A DNA stretch of 64,000 nucleotides from the NCBI GenBank assembly GCA_026184775.1, contig JANCYW010000004.1, positions 1 to 64,000 on the forward strand, in the 5' to 3' direction. Under the pieces are notes generated by a model that worked only from the letters and a program-made list of their open reading frames with translations, searched no databases and had not been told where the DNA came from. How positions within the stretch are numbered: position 1 is the first letter of the stretch; each line of letters starts with the position of its first letter. The position numbers and the translations under genes are program-made. Positions 1-12,734 of this stretch are shown here, one piece after another. Origin of the DNA: Cyanidium caldarium. Lineage: Eukaryota > Rhodophyta > Bangiophyceae > Cyanidiales > Cyanidiaceae.

Positions 1-133
1 TTCCCCCCCACCCCCATTCCCCCCCATTCCCCCCATTCCCCCCATTCCCCCCCATTCCCCCCCATTCCCCCCATTCCCCCCCATTCCCCCCCATTCCCCC
101 CATTCCCCCCATTCCCCCCCATTCCCCCCCATT
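1..133. repeat. Telomeric repeat array (left chromosome end)
   Basis: Thirteen ATT triplets are separated by runs of six or seven C on the + strand, giving 9- or 10-bp units; the complementary strand reads AATGGGGGG or AATGGGGGGG. This is the telomere repeat type reported for Cyanidioschyzon merolae. The C-rich strand lies at the 5' end, as expected at a left chromosome end. One unit near positions 9-11 is irregular (an A without TT). The variable G count suggests template slippage by telomerase. Confidence 0.95.
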
Positions 134-273
134 CGCCTGATCCCCCCCAACTCACACCCGGTCGCCCGATCCCCCCTAATTCACACCCGGTCGCCCGATC
201 CCACCCAACGCACACCCGGTCGCCCGATCCCACCCAACTCACACCCGGTCGCCCGATCCCCCCTAATTCACAC
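134..273. repeat. 29-bp telomere-adjacent minisatellite
   Basis: Units start at 134, 163, 192, 221 and 250, each beginning CGCC(C/T)GATCC and ending CACACCCGGT, with an exact 29-bp period. Four units are complete; the fifth is cut by the start of the subtelomeric unit. The array lies exactly between the telomere and the truncated subtelomeric unit U1. I saw no further copy elsewhere in the window. Confidence 0.85.
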
Positions 274-2168
274 GCGACACCACTCCCATTCCCCCAAACG
301 CTCTCCCGTGCGCACGATCGCGCGCGCTCACATCGATCCCCAATAAAAAACAAATAACGAAAACACATTCTCGACATGCGCCGCCCCACTCCCCATGCCC
401 GTTCCCCACCGCTCCAACAAGCCACACACGCTCCACTCCCGGGCAGGGCACGGCGCCGACCGGCGATACACATCCACAAAAAACGCAATTGCGGCTTGCC
501 ATGCCACACAACATCCATTCCATTCAGGTCACGCCACTCCCATACACACACACACTCCCGTCCACAACACCCGCTCCCACACATACACCTTCCACGCGCT
601 TCATCATCGTCACCGTTCTCGGACTCGTAACATACACCCTGCAGCAACAACAACACTACCCACATACACACCGTAACCGCCGCCGCGCTGCCCACCACCA
701 CCATCGCTCTCTCCCACTACCACCGACGCTTTCCCACCAGGGGGCGCCCACACCGCATCCACCACTCCGCGCCATCGCCGCGATCGCCGCTTCTTGTCTA
801 CTGTTCTCGATCGACACAATCAACGCGCCCCTCACCTGCGCGCCGCCGCCGATCGGCGCGCGCGCACCCACAAGGCGCCGCCGCTCCCATAACCGTCACC
901 GATCTGTGCGCATCCACACACAAGGCGACTCCATTCCATACGATTCCACTCCACTCCATACGCTTCCATACACTCGGCACTCCCCTCGTCTACAACCAGC
1001 CGCATCAACACCGACTCCTCTCGCACCCGCCAACACACCGAAACGCTTTTCCCACCTCCCGCCACCGTCCCACCGTCCCACCGTCCGGCGCACACACACA
1101 CACACCATCCAACCACCCCAGTAACACCCACTCAGGCAACACACGCTCATCCCACTCACACACGCATCCACCCACCACAACCAGCCACTCACTCCCAAAC
1201 GCATACACTCACTTACACAAGCGCACACACACTCACAGCCGCCCTCCAACTTCACTCCACCAACACTCCCACATCCACCAACACCAACACCTCCATTCAT
1301 CTCACTCCAACCCACCACCAACCCTCAACAATCATTCACCTACATCTCCACATCCATCAACACCCCATCCCACACACACCCATACTCACCCATACTCACC
1401 CATCTCACTTCACCTGCCCCGCTCGTTCCCCTGTAGCCAACCACCACCATCACAACACTCACACACACACACACGCCTCCCGACGCTGCGCAGCGCTGCG
1501 CAACGCCCATCCCACACGCTCACCCCATCAATCGCTCATTCCTTCATTCCTTCCATCGATCCAGAGCTCTCAGCGTTCTTTTACACTCCCAGACGCACGC
1601 GCAGCCACCGCTCCCCGCTTCCGCTTCCAACCACCCCAACGCACTCCCAACACACTCCACACCCACCAACCAACGCTCCCGCACGCCCATGACCCCTCTC
1701 CCACCACCACCGATCATCAACCCATCAGGCGCTCACCCGCCAACACTCCCCCAGCTCCCAGCTCCCAACCGACCCGCTGGCCGTTCCCGCCCCAAACCGA
1801 CCCCAACACCCAACACACACTCATGAACACTCCAAACACTCCCAACACACTCCACACCCAACAACCAACGCTCCCGCACCCTCATGACCCCTCTCCCACC
1901 ACCACCACCGCCCATCGTCGTCGGTCAGCCCAAGCCCTCATACGCCAGCGCCGCGCCAACGCCCACCGCCCACCGCGTGCCCACTGCACGCCCTTACGCC
2001 AGCACGTAACACACTCGAAACACAACACCACCTCCCCCACTCACCCAAACACTCCATACGTATACTCACGCGCACACACACACACACGCTCTCTCACTCG
2101 ACACCACTGCCCCCCACGCACTGCCCAATGGCGCCGCACGACACTCTTACCATTCCCCGCCCGCGCAC
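271..2168. repeat. Subtelomeric unit U1, body (type A, 5' truncated)
   Basis: This C/A-rich, G-poor block is nearly the same as 6697-8594 (U3) with an offset of about 6,426 bp. It lacks the first roughly 290 bp present in U2-U4, so it was cut by the telomere or minisatellite junction. It shares landmarks with all units: an AATAAAAAACAAATAACG stretch near 342-359, an EcoRI-free low-complexity (CA)-rich middle, and the block before the satellite that starts near 1905. Long open frames occur because the strand is T-poor; they do not stay open in equivalent units, so I call no gene. Confidence 0.85.
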
Positions 2169-2173
2169 GATCG

Positions 2174-2226
<53 letters not shown>

Positions 2227-2945
2227 CCTTCAATCAGTAATCCGTAATCGGCGATTTTCCTCGATCGGCAATCGGCAATCGCCTTCAATCACTATTCCGT
2301 AATCGGCGATTGTCTTCGATCGGCAATCGGCAATCGGCAATCGCCTTCAATCAGTAATCCGTAATCGGCGATTGTCTTCGATCGGCAATCAGTGATCGGC
2401 AATCGGCAATCAGTGATCGGCAATCGCCTTCAATCAGTAATCCGTAATCGGCGATTTTCCTCGATCGGCAATCGGCAATCGCCTTCAATCTTTATTCCGT
2501 AATCGGCGATTTTCCTCGATCGGCAATCGGCAATCGCCTTCAATCTTTATTCCGTAATCGGCGATTTTCCTCGATCGGCAATCGGCAATCGGCAATCGCT
2601 TTCAATCAGTAATCCGTAATCGGCGATTGTCTTCGATCGGCAATCAGTGATCGGCAGTCGGCAATCGCCTTCAATCAGTAATCCGTAATCGGCGATTTTC
2701 CTCGATCGGCAATCGGCAATCGCCTTCAATCAGTAATCCGTAATCGGCGATTGTCTTCGATCGGCAATCAGTGATCGGCAGTCGGCAATCGCCTTCAATC
2801 AGTAATCCGTAATTGGCGATTTTCCTCGATCGGCAATCGGCAATCGCCTTCAATCACTATTCCGTAATCGGCGATTGTCTTCGATCGGCAATCAGTGATC
2901 GGCAATCGCCTTCAATCAGTAATCCGTAATCGGCGATTTTCCTCG

Positions 2946-2977
<32 letters not shown>

Positions 2978-3014
2978 CCTTCAATCAGTAATCCGTAATC
3001 GGCGATTTTCCTCG

Positions 3015-3045
<31 letters not shown>

Positions 3046-3242
3046 AGTGATCGGCAATCGCCTTCAATCAGTAATCCGTAATCGGCGATTTTCCTCGATC
3101 GGCAATCAGTGATCGGCAGTCGCCTTCAATCAGTAATCCGTAATCGGCGATTGTCTTCGATCGGCAATCAGTGATCGGCAATCGGCAATCAGTGATCGGC
3201 AATCGCCTTCAATCAGTAATCCGTAATCGGCGATTTTCCTCG

Positions 3243-3295
<53 letters not shown>

Positions 3296-3401
3296 CCTTC
3301 AATCACTAATCCGTAATCGGCGATTGTCTTCGATCGGCAATCAGTGATCGGCAGTCGGCAATCGCCTTCAATCAGTAATCCGTAATCAGCGATTTTCCTC
3401 G

Positions 3402-3432
<31 letters not shown>

Positions 3433-3484
3433 AGTGATCGGCAATCGCCTTCAATCAGTAATCCGTAATCGGCGATTTTCCTCG

Positions 3485-3529
<45 letters not shown>

Positions 3530-3712
3530 AGTGATCGGCAATCAGCAATCGCCTTCAATCACTAATCCGTAATCGGCGATTGTCTTCGATCGGCAATCAG
3601 TGATCGGCAATCGGCAATCGCCTTCAATCACTAATCCGTAATCGGCGATTTTCCTCGATCGGCAATCGGCAATCGCCTTCAATCACTAATCCGTAATCAG
3701 CGATTGTCTTCG

Positions 3713-3744
<32 letters not shown>

Positions 3745-3753
3745 CCTTCAATC
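2169..3753. repeat. Heptamer satellite of U1
   Basis: The array is built from the heptamer CGGCAAT in runs of two to about seven copies. Roughly twenty copies of a conserved cassette interrupt it, starting CGCCTTCAATC, passing AATCCGTAATCGGCGATT and ending CCTCGATCGG or CTTCGATCGG. Variants of the cassette differ in AATCAGT/AATCACT/ATCTTTATT and in TTTTCC/TTGTCT. The cassette contains the inverted repeat AATC-GGC-GATT. Because the monomer is 7 bp, translated frames show a 7-residue periodicity without being genes. Confidence 0.9.
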
Positions 3754-6172
3754 GGCGTTGCCCTCTCTCAACCATCAACCATCCCACAGCGCGAAAACCC
3801 GAAATCCGCCATCCCGCATCCCTAACACCATCCGGCCACGTAACCGTCTGCCCCAACACGCACACACACAAAACCCAAAACGCCCCAACCGCCCGACGCA
3901 GCGACGCCGCCCGATCGCAGGGCGCCGCGCTTTTTCCGCGCCATTTTCCACAATTTCCCCTTTTCCCGGCCGATGCTGCGTTCCAAATCGCGCGCGCGCG
4001 CATGCCACCCCCAATCTCGCCCGCCGTGCGCCCGCCCGCCCCCACACGCGACACCACTCCCAATCCCCCAAACGCTCTCTCCCGTGCGCACGATCGCGCG
4101 CGCACACGTCGATCCCCAATAAAAAACAAATAACGAAAACACATTCCCGACACGCGCCGCCCCACTCCCCATGCCCGTTCCCCACCGCTCCAACAAGCCA
4201 CACACGCGCCACTCCCGGGCAGGGCACGGCGCCGATCGGCGATACAACTACAAAAAACGCAATTGCGGCTTGCCATGCCACATCCATTCCATTCAGGTCA
4301 CGCCACTCCCATACACTCCCACACACTCCCAGCCACAACACCCGCTCCCACACATACACCCTCCACACGCTTCATCATCGTCACCGTTCTCGGACTCGTT
4401 ACATACACCCAGCAACAGCAACAACAACACTACCCACATAGACACCGTAACCGCCGCCGCGCTGCCCACCACCACCATCGCTCTCTCTCACTACCACCGA
4501 CGCTTTCCCACCAGGTGGCGCCCACACCGCATCCACCACTCCGCGCCATCGCCGCGATCGCCGCTTCTTGTCTACTGTTCTCGATCGACACAATCAACGC
4601 GCACCCTCACCTGCGCGCCGCCGCCGATCGGCGCGCGCGCACCCACAAGGCGCCGCCGCTCCCATAACCGTTACCGATCCGCGTCATGGCGCCCCCTCTC
4701 GCGCTGCCGCTACCGATCGGCACACACACACACACAAGGCGACTCCGCTCCGACAACCGTCACCGATCTGTGCGCATCCACACACAAGGCGACTCCATTC
4801 CATACGATTCCATACACCCGGCACTCCCCTCGTCTACAACCAGCCGCAACAACACCGACTCGTCTTGCGCCCGCCAACACTCCAAAACGCTTTTCCCACC
4901 TCCCGCCACCGTCCCACCGTCCCACCGTCCGGCGCACACACACACACGCCAACGATCCACCCCAGTAACACCCACTCAGGCAACACACGCTCATCCCACT
5001 CACACACGCATCCACCCACCACAACCAGCCACTCACTTACACAAGCGCACACACACTCACAGCCGCCCTCCAACTTCATTCCACCAACACTCCGACATCC
5101 ACCAACACCAACACCTCCATACACACCGCACACCATCCCACCCACAAAGAAACATTCACCTCCATCTCCACATCCATCAACACACCATCCCATACACACC
5201 CATACTCACCCATCTCACTTCACCTGTCCCGCTCGTTCTCCTGTAGCCAACCACCACCACCATCACAACACTCTCACACACACACACACGCCTCCCGACG
5301 CTGCGCAACGCTGCGCAACGCCCATCCCACACGCTCACCCCATCAATCGTTCATTCCTTCAATCGATCATTCGATCCAGAGCTCTCAGCGTTCTTTTACA
5401 CTCCCAGACGCACGCGCAGCCACCGCTCCCCGCTTCCGCTTCCAACCACCCCAACACACTCCCAACACACTCCACACCCACCAACCAACGCTCCCGCACG
5501 CCCATGACCCCTCTCCCACCACCACCGATCATCAACCCATCAGGCGCTCACCCGCCAACACTCCCCCAGCTCCCAGCTCCCAACCGACCCGCTGGCCGTT
5601 CCCGCCCCAAACCGACCCCAACACCCAACACACACTCATGAACATTCCAAACACTCCCAACACCCACCAACCAACTCTCCCGCACGCCCATGACCCCTCT
5701 CCCACCACCACCGATCATCAACCCATCGGGCGCTCACCCGCCAACACTCCCCCAGCTCCCGGCTCCCAACCGACCCGCTGGCCGTTCCCGCCCCAAACCG
5801 ACCCCAACACCCAACACACACTCATGAACACTCCAAACACTCCCAACACTCCCAACACCCACCAACCAACGCTCCCGCACGCTCATGACCCCTCTCCCAC
5901 CACCACCACCGCCCATCGTCGTCGGTCAGCCCAAGCCCTCATACGCCAGCGCCGCGCCAACGCCCACCGCCCACCGCGTGCCCACTGCACGCCCTTACGC
6001 CAGCACGTAACACACTCGAAACACAACACCACCTCCCCCACTCACCCAAACACTCCATACGTATACTCACGCACACACACACACACACGCTCTCTCACTC
6101 GACACCACTGCCCCCCACGCACTGCCCAATGGCGCCGCACGACACTCTTACCATTCCCCGCCCGCGCACGAT
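3754..6172. repeat. Subtelomeric unit U2, body (type B)
   Basis: The unit starts with GGCGTTGCCCTCTCTCAACC directly after the U1 satellite. Segments found in U2 and U4 but not in U1 or U3 define type B, for example the stretch around 4684-4760 containing GTCATGGCGCCCCCTCTCGC and the TACACTCCCACACACTCCC variant near 4311. U2 alone carries a 186-bp tandem duplication (equivalent positions 5638 and 5824). No protein-coding gene is supported. Confidence 0.85.
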
Positions 6173-6298
6173 CGATCGGCAATCGGCAATCGGCAATCGC
6201 CTTCAATCAGTAATCCGTAATCGGCGATTTTCCTCGATCGGCAATCGGCAATCGGCAATCGCCTTCAATCAGTAATCCGTAATCGGCGATTTTCCTCG

Positions 6299-6329
<31 letters not shown>

Positions 6330-6408
6330 AGTGATCGGCAATCGCCTTCAATCAGTAATCCGTAATCGGCGATTTTCCTCGATCGGCAATCGGCAATCGC
6401 CTTCAATC
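6173..6408. repeat. Short heptamer satellite of U2
   Basis: The same CGGCAAT heptamer and cassette as in U1, but only about 235 bp long with three or four cassettes. It joins directly to the start of U3 at 6409. The length contrast with the roughly 1.58-kb arrays of U1 and U3 marks the type B unit. Confidence 0.88.
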
Positions 6409-8594
6409 GGCGTTGCCCTCTCTCAACCATCAACCATCCCACAGCGCGAAAACCCGAAATCCGCCATCCCGCATCCCTAACACCATCCGGCCACGTAACC
6501 GTCTGCCCCAACACGCACACACACAAAACCCAAAACGCCCCAACCGCCCGACACAGCGACGCCGCCCGGTCGCAGGGCGCCGCGCTTTTTCCGCGCCATT
6601 TTCCACAATTTCCCCTTTTCCCGGCCGATGCTGCGTTCCAAATCGCGCGCGCGCGCATGCCACCCCCAATCTCGCCCGCCGTGCGCCCGCCCGCCCCACA
6701 CGCGACACCACTCCCAATCCGCCCCAAACGCTCTCTCCCGTGCGCACGATCGCCCGCGCACACGTCGATCCCCAATAAAAAACAAATAACGAAAACACAT
6801 TCCCGACACGCGCCGCCCCACTCCCCATGCCCGTTCCCCACCGCTCCAACAAGCCACACACGCTCCACTCCCGGGCAGGGCACGGCGCCGATCGGCCATA
6901 CACATCCACAAAAAACGCAATTGCGGCGTGCCATGCCACATCCATTCCATTCAGGTCACGCCACTCCCATACACACACACACTCCCGTCCACAACACCCG
7001 CTCCCACACATACACCTTCCACGCGCTTCATCATCGTCACCGTTCTCGGACTCGTAACATACACCCTGCAGCAGCAACAACACTACCCACATAGACACCG
7101 GAACCGCCGCCGCGCTGCCCACCACCACCATCGCTCTCTCCCACTACCACCGACGCTTTCCCACCAGGTGGCGCCCACACCGCATCCACCACTCCGCGCC
7201 ATCGCCGCGATCGCCGCTTCTTGTCTACTGTTCTCGATCGACACAATCAACGCGCCCCTCACCTGCGCGCCGCCGCCGATCGGCGCGCGCGCACCCACAA
7301 GGCGCCGCCGCTCCCATAACCGTCACCGATCTGTGCGCATCCACACACAAGGCGACTCCATTCCATACGATTCCACTCCACTCCATACGCTTCCATACAC
7401 TCGGCACTCCCCTCGTCTACAACCAGCCGCATCAACACCGACTCCTCTCGCACCCGCCAACACTCCGAAACGCTTTTCCCACCTCCCGCCACCGTCCCAC
7501 CGTCCCACCGTCCGGCGCACACACACACGCCAACGATCCACCCCAGTAACACCCACTCAGGCAACACACGCTCATCCCACTCACACACGCATCCACCCAC
7601 CACAACCAGCCACTCACTCCCAAACGCATACACTCACTTACACAAGCGCACACACACTCACAGCCGCCCTCCAACTTCACTCCACCAACACTCCCACATC
7701 CACCAACACCAACACCTCCATTCATCTCACTCCAACCCACCACCAACCCTCAACAATCATTCACCTACATCTCCACATCCATCAACACCCCATCCCACAC
7801 ACACCCATACTCACCCATACTCACCCATCTCACTTCACCTGCCCCGCTCGTTCCCCTGTAGCCAACCACCACCATCACAACACTCACACACACACACACG
7901 CCTCCCGACGCTGCGCAGCGCTGCGCAACGCCCATCCCACACGCTCACCCCATCAATCGCTCATTCCTTCATTCCTTCCATCGATCCAGAGCTCTCAGCG
8001 TTCTTTTACACTCCCAGACGCACGCGCAGCCACCGCTCCCCGCTTCCGCTTCCAACCACCCCAACGCACTCCCAACACACTCCACACCCACCAACCAACG
8101 CTCCCGCACGCCCATGACCCCTCTCCCACCACCACCGATCATCAACCCATCAGGCGCTCACCCGCCAACACTCCCCCAGCTCCCAGCTCCCAACCGACCC
8201 GCTGGCCGTTCCCGCCCCAAACCGACCCCAACACCCAACACACACTCATGAACACTCCAAACACTCCCAACACACTCCACACCCAACAACCAACGCTCCC
8301 GCACCCTCATGACCCCTCTCCCACCACCACCACCGCCCATCGTCGTCGGTCAGCCCAAGCCCTCATACGCCAGCGCCGCGCCAACGCCCACCGCCCACCG
8401 CGTGCCCACTGCACGCCCTTACGCCAGCACGTAACACACTCGAAACACAACACCACCTCCCCCACTCACCCAAACACTCCATACGTATACTCACGCACAC
8501 ACACACACACACGCTCTCTCACTCGACACCACTGCCCCCCACGCACTGCCCAATGGCGCCGCACGACACTCTTACCATTCCCCGCCCGCGCACG
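6409..8594. repeat. Subtelomeric unit U3, body (type A)
   Basis: U3 is the full-length type A unit. From 6697 it matches U1 from 271 almost base for base to the satellite. The longest apparent frame (6928-8727, + strand) is rich in His, Thr, Pro and Ser and runs on into the satellite. It is not conserved as a frame in U2 or U4, so I treat it as an artefact of base composition. Confidence 0.85.
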
Positions 8595-8598
8595 ATCG

Positions 8599-8651
<53 letters not shown>

Positions 8652-9370
8652 CCTTCAATCAGTAATCCGTAATCGGCGATTTTCCTCGATCGGCAATCGG
8701 CAATCGCCTTCAATCACTATTCCGTAATCGGCGATTGTCTTCGATCGGCAATCGGCAATCGGCAATCGCCTTCAATCAGTAATCCGTAATCGGCGATTGT
8801 CTTCGATCGGCAATCAGTGATCGGCAATCGGCAATCAGTGATCGGCAATCGCCTTCAATCAGTAATCCGTAATCGGCGATTTTCCTCGATCGGCAATCGG
8901 CAATCGCCTTCAATCTTTATTCCGTAATCGGCGATTTTCCTCGATCGGCAATCGGCAATCGCCTTCAATCTTTATTCCGTAATCGGCGATTTTCCTCGAT
9001 CGGCAATCGGCAATCGGCAATCGCTTTCAATCAGTAATCCGTAATCGGCGATTGTCTTCGATCGGCAATCAGTGATCGGCAGTCGGCAATCGCCTTCAAT
9101 CAGTAATCCGTAATTGGCGATTTTCCTCGATCGGCAATCGGCAATCGCCTTCAATCAGTAATCCGTAATCGGCGATTGTCTTCGATCGGCAATCAGTGAT
9201 CGGCAGTCGGCAATCGCCTTCAATCAGTAATCCGTAATTGGCGATTTTCCTCGATCGGCAATCGGCAATCGCCTTCAATCACTATTCCGTAATCGGCGAT
9301 TGTCTTCGATCGGCAATCAGTGATCGGCAATCGCCTTCAATCAGTAATCCGTAATCGGCGATTTTCCTCG

Positions 9371-9402
<32 letters not shown>

Positions 9403-9439
9403 CCTTCAATCAGTAATCCGTAATCGGCGATTTTCCTCG

Positions 9440-9470
<31 letters not shown>

Positions 9471-9667
9471 AGTGATCGGCAATCGCCTTCAATCAGTAAT
9501 CCGTAATCGGCGATTTTCCTCGATCGGCAATCAGTGATCGGCAGTCGCCTTCAATCAGTAATCCGTAATCGGCGATTGTCTTCGATCGGCAATCAGTGAT
9601 CGGCAATCGGCAATCAGTGATCGGCAATCGCCTTCAATCAGTAATCCGTAATCGGCGATTTTCCTCG

Positions 9668-9720
<53 letters not shown>

Positions 9721-9826
9721 CCTTCAATCACTAATCCGTAATCGGCGATTGTCTTCGATCGGCAATCAGTGATCGGCAGTCGGCAATCGCCTTCAATCAG
9801 TAATCCGTAATCAGCGATTTTCCTCG

Positions 9827-9857
<31 letters not shown>

Positions 9858-9909
9858 AGTGATCGGCAATCGCCTTCAATCAGTAATCCGTAATCGGCGA
9901 TTTTCCTCG

Positions 9910-9976
<67 letters not shown>

Positions 9977-10137
9977 CCTTCAATCACTAATCCGTAATCG
10001 GCGATTGTCTTCGATCGGCAATCAGTGATCGGCAATCGGCAATCGCCTTCAATCACTAATCCGTAATCGGCGATTTTCCTCGATCGGCAATCGGCAATCG
10101 CCTTCAATCACTAATCCGTAATCAGCGATTGTCTTCG

Positions 10138-10169
<32 letters not shown>

Positions 10170-10178
10170 CCTTCAATC
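8595..10178. repeat. Heptamer satellite of U3
   Basis: The length (about 1,584 bp) and cassette order are nearly those of the U1 satellite, showing a recent duplication or gene conversion. Local heptamer counts differ: around 9907-9970 about nine consecutive CGGCAAT copies stand where U1 (about 3487-3545) has six followed by variant heptamers. Monomer-level change therefore occurs inside an otherwise fixed higher-order order. Confidence 0.9.
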
Positions 10179-12038
10179 GGCGTTGCCCTCTCTCAACCAT
10201 CAACCATCCCACAGCGCGAAAACCCGAAATCCGCCATCCCGCATCCCTAACACCATCCGGCCACGTAACCGTCTGCCCCAACACGCACACACACAAAACC
10301 CAAAACGCCCCAACCGCCCGACGCAGCGACGCCGCCCGATCGCAGGGCGCCGCGCTTTTTCCGCGCCATTTTCCACAATTTCCCCTTTTCCCGGCCGATG
10401 CTGCGTTCCAAATCGCGCGCGCGCGCATGCCACCCCCAATCTCGCCCGCCGTGCGCCCGCCCGCCCCCACACGCGACACCACTCCCAATCCCCCAAACGC
10501 TCTCTCCCGTGCGCACGATCGCGCGCGCACACGTCGATCCCCAATAAAAAACAAATAACGAAACACATTCCCGACACGCGCCGCCCCACTCCCCATGCCC
10601 GTTCCCCACCGCTCCAACAAGCCACACACGCGCCACTCCCGGGCAGGGCACGGCGCCGATCGGCCATACACATCCACAAAAAACGCAATTGCGGCTTGCC
10701 ATGCCACATCCATTCCATTCAGGTCACGCCACTCCCATACACTCCCACACACTCCCAGCCACAACACCCGCTCCCACACATACACCTTCCACACGCTTCA
10801 TCATCGTCACCGTTCTCGGACTCGTTACATACACCCTGCAGCAGCAACAACACTACCGATTCAGACACCGTAACCGCCGCCGCGCTGCCCACCACCACCA
10901 TCTCTCTTTCTTTGACTCCCACTACCACCGACGCTTTCCCACCAGGTGGCGCCCACACCGCATCCACCACTCCGCACCATCGCCGCGATCGCCGCTTCTT
11001 GTCTACTGTTCTCGATCGACACAATCAACGCGCACCCTCACCTGCGCGCCGCCGCCGATCGGCGCGCGCGCACCCACAATGCGCCGCCGCTCCCACAACC
11101 GTTACCGATCCGCGTCATGGCGCCCCCTCTCGCGTTGCCGCTACCGATCGGCACACACACACACACAAGGCGACTCCGCTCCCACAACCGTCACCGATCT
11201 GTGCGCATCCACACAAAAGGCGACTCCATTCCATACGATTCCATACACCCGGCACTCCCCTCGTCTACAACCAGCCGCATCAACACCGACTCGTCTTGCG
11301 CCCGCCAACACTCCAAACGCTTTTCCCGCCACCGTCCCACCGTCCCACCGTCCGGCGCACACACACACACACCAACGAACCACCCCAGTAACACCCACTC
11401 AGGCAACACACGCTCATCCCACACACACACGCATCCACTCACCACAACCAGCCACTCACTCCCAAACACATACACTCATAGCCGCCCTCCAACTTCACTC
11501 CACCAACACTCCGTCATCCACCAACACTCCAGTCTCGCTTCATCTCACTCCAACCCACCACCAACCACCAACAAACATTCAACTCCATCTCCACATCCAT
11601 CAACACCCCATCCCACACACACCCATACCCACTCACGCACCCATCTCACTTCACCTGCCCCGCTCGTTCCCCTGTAGCCAACCACCACCATCACAACACT
11701 CACACACACACACGCCTCCCGACGCTGCGCAACGCTGCGCAACGCCCATCCCACACGCTCACCCCATCAATCGTTCATTCCTTCATTCCTTCCATCGATC
11801 CAGAGCTCTCAGCGTTCTTTTACACTCCCAGACGCACGCGCAGCCACCGCTCCCCGCTTCCGCTTCCAACCACCCCAACACACTCCCAACACTCCCAACA
11901 CCCACCAACCAACGCTCCCGCACTCCCATGACCCCTCTCCCACCACCACCGATCATCAACCCATCAGGCGCTCACCCGCCAACACTCCCCCAGCTCCCAG
12001 CTCCCAACCGACCCGCTGGCCGTTCCCGCCCCAAACCG
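10179..12038. repeat. Subtelomeric unit U4, body (type B, 3' truncated)
   Basis: U4 starts with the same GGCGTTGCCCTCTCTCAACC boundary and carries the type B-specific segment (about 11115-11190). Its match to U2 ends at about 12038, after CCGCCCCAAACCG, where U2 continues GACCCC and U4 reads GTCGTC. There is no heptamer satellite. This is the chromosome-internal edge of the duplicated subtelomere. Confidence 0.85.
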
Positions 12039-12700
12039 GTCGTCACTCGCCCCAACACCCACCAACCAACCAACACACCCAAACACTCCCATCACCACCA
12101 CCACCCGACCAGGCGCTCACCCGCCAACACCCCACCACCCTCGAGACCCAACACCCCGCAACTCAGCTGCTCAGCAGCTCGCTCAGCGGCCCCAAACCCA
12201 CTTCCATCTGCGCTGCCCCAGATCGCCTCATTTCGATTCCACACACCAACACAGAGACGCACCAGTGCCCGATTCCCCCAAAAACAACAACAATCACACA
12301 GCGTTCCTATGCGGCCACCGTAACCGGAACGACCGCCACAACACCACCCCCACTCCCTGACAATCACGCGCACCCCGCACTACTTCCCTCACTCACAGTC
12401 ACACTCACGCTCCAACAACAACAACACTAAGGGTACCCACGCGTCTCTCCATTTCTCCCGCATCCCCGGCGCGCCCTGCAACGTATCACATCCACTACCA
12501 ACAACTCCCGCGCCATGCCCACATGCTCTGCGGCCAACCGACTCACCACCACCAACCACCACCACCACCTCATCTTCATCATCACCATCGCCCCGTGGTG
12601 CCTCTACGACGACGACCACCCTCGCACCAGAACCGTCGGCCACCACCTTCCAACTGCGGGCACCGCTGTCCCGGTGCCCCTGCTGCCCCCTATCCACCAC
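12039..12700. other. Transition zone, no supported gene
   Basis: The sequence stays C/A-rich with short Pro/Thr/His-coding frames but no longer matches the subtelomeric units. An apparent frame from 12515 to 12790 begins with ATG and holds a hydrophobic stretch (about residues 18-30), but it ends just before the conserved part of the downstream Cys-rich gene. It may include a decayed 5' end of that gene. Confidence 0.5.
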
Positions 12701-12734
12701 CAAACATCCGGGCCACACACGCCAACCGCGCGGC

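Noticed and set aside
3130-3444. Minus-strand frames in the satellites with periodic CRLPIAD-type peptides
   Set aside because: A 7-bp repeat read in triplets gives a 7-residue period automatically; the periodicity is not evidence of a protein.
2169-3753. Heptamer satellite as a CRISPR-like array
   Set aside because: No unique spacers; all intervening sequence is further repeat, and the genome is eukaryotic.
6928-8727. 599-residue + frame in subtelomeric unit U3
   Set aside because: His/Thr/Pro-rich low complexity from a C/A-rich strand with few T-containing stops; it runs into satellite DNA and the frame is not kept in the other units.
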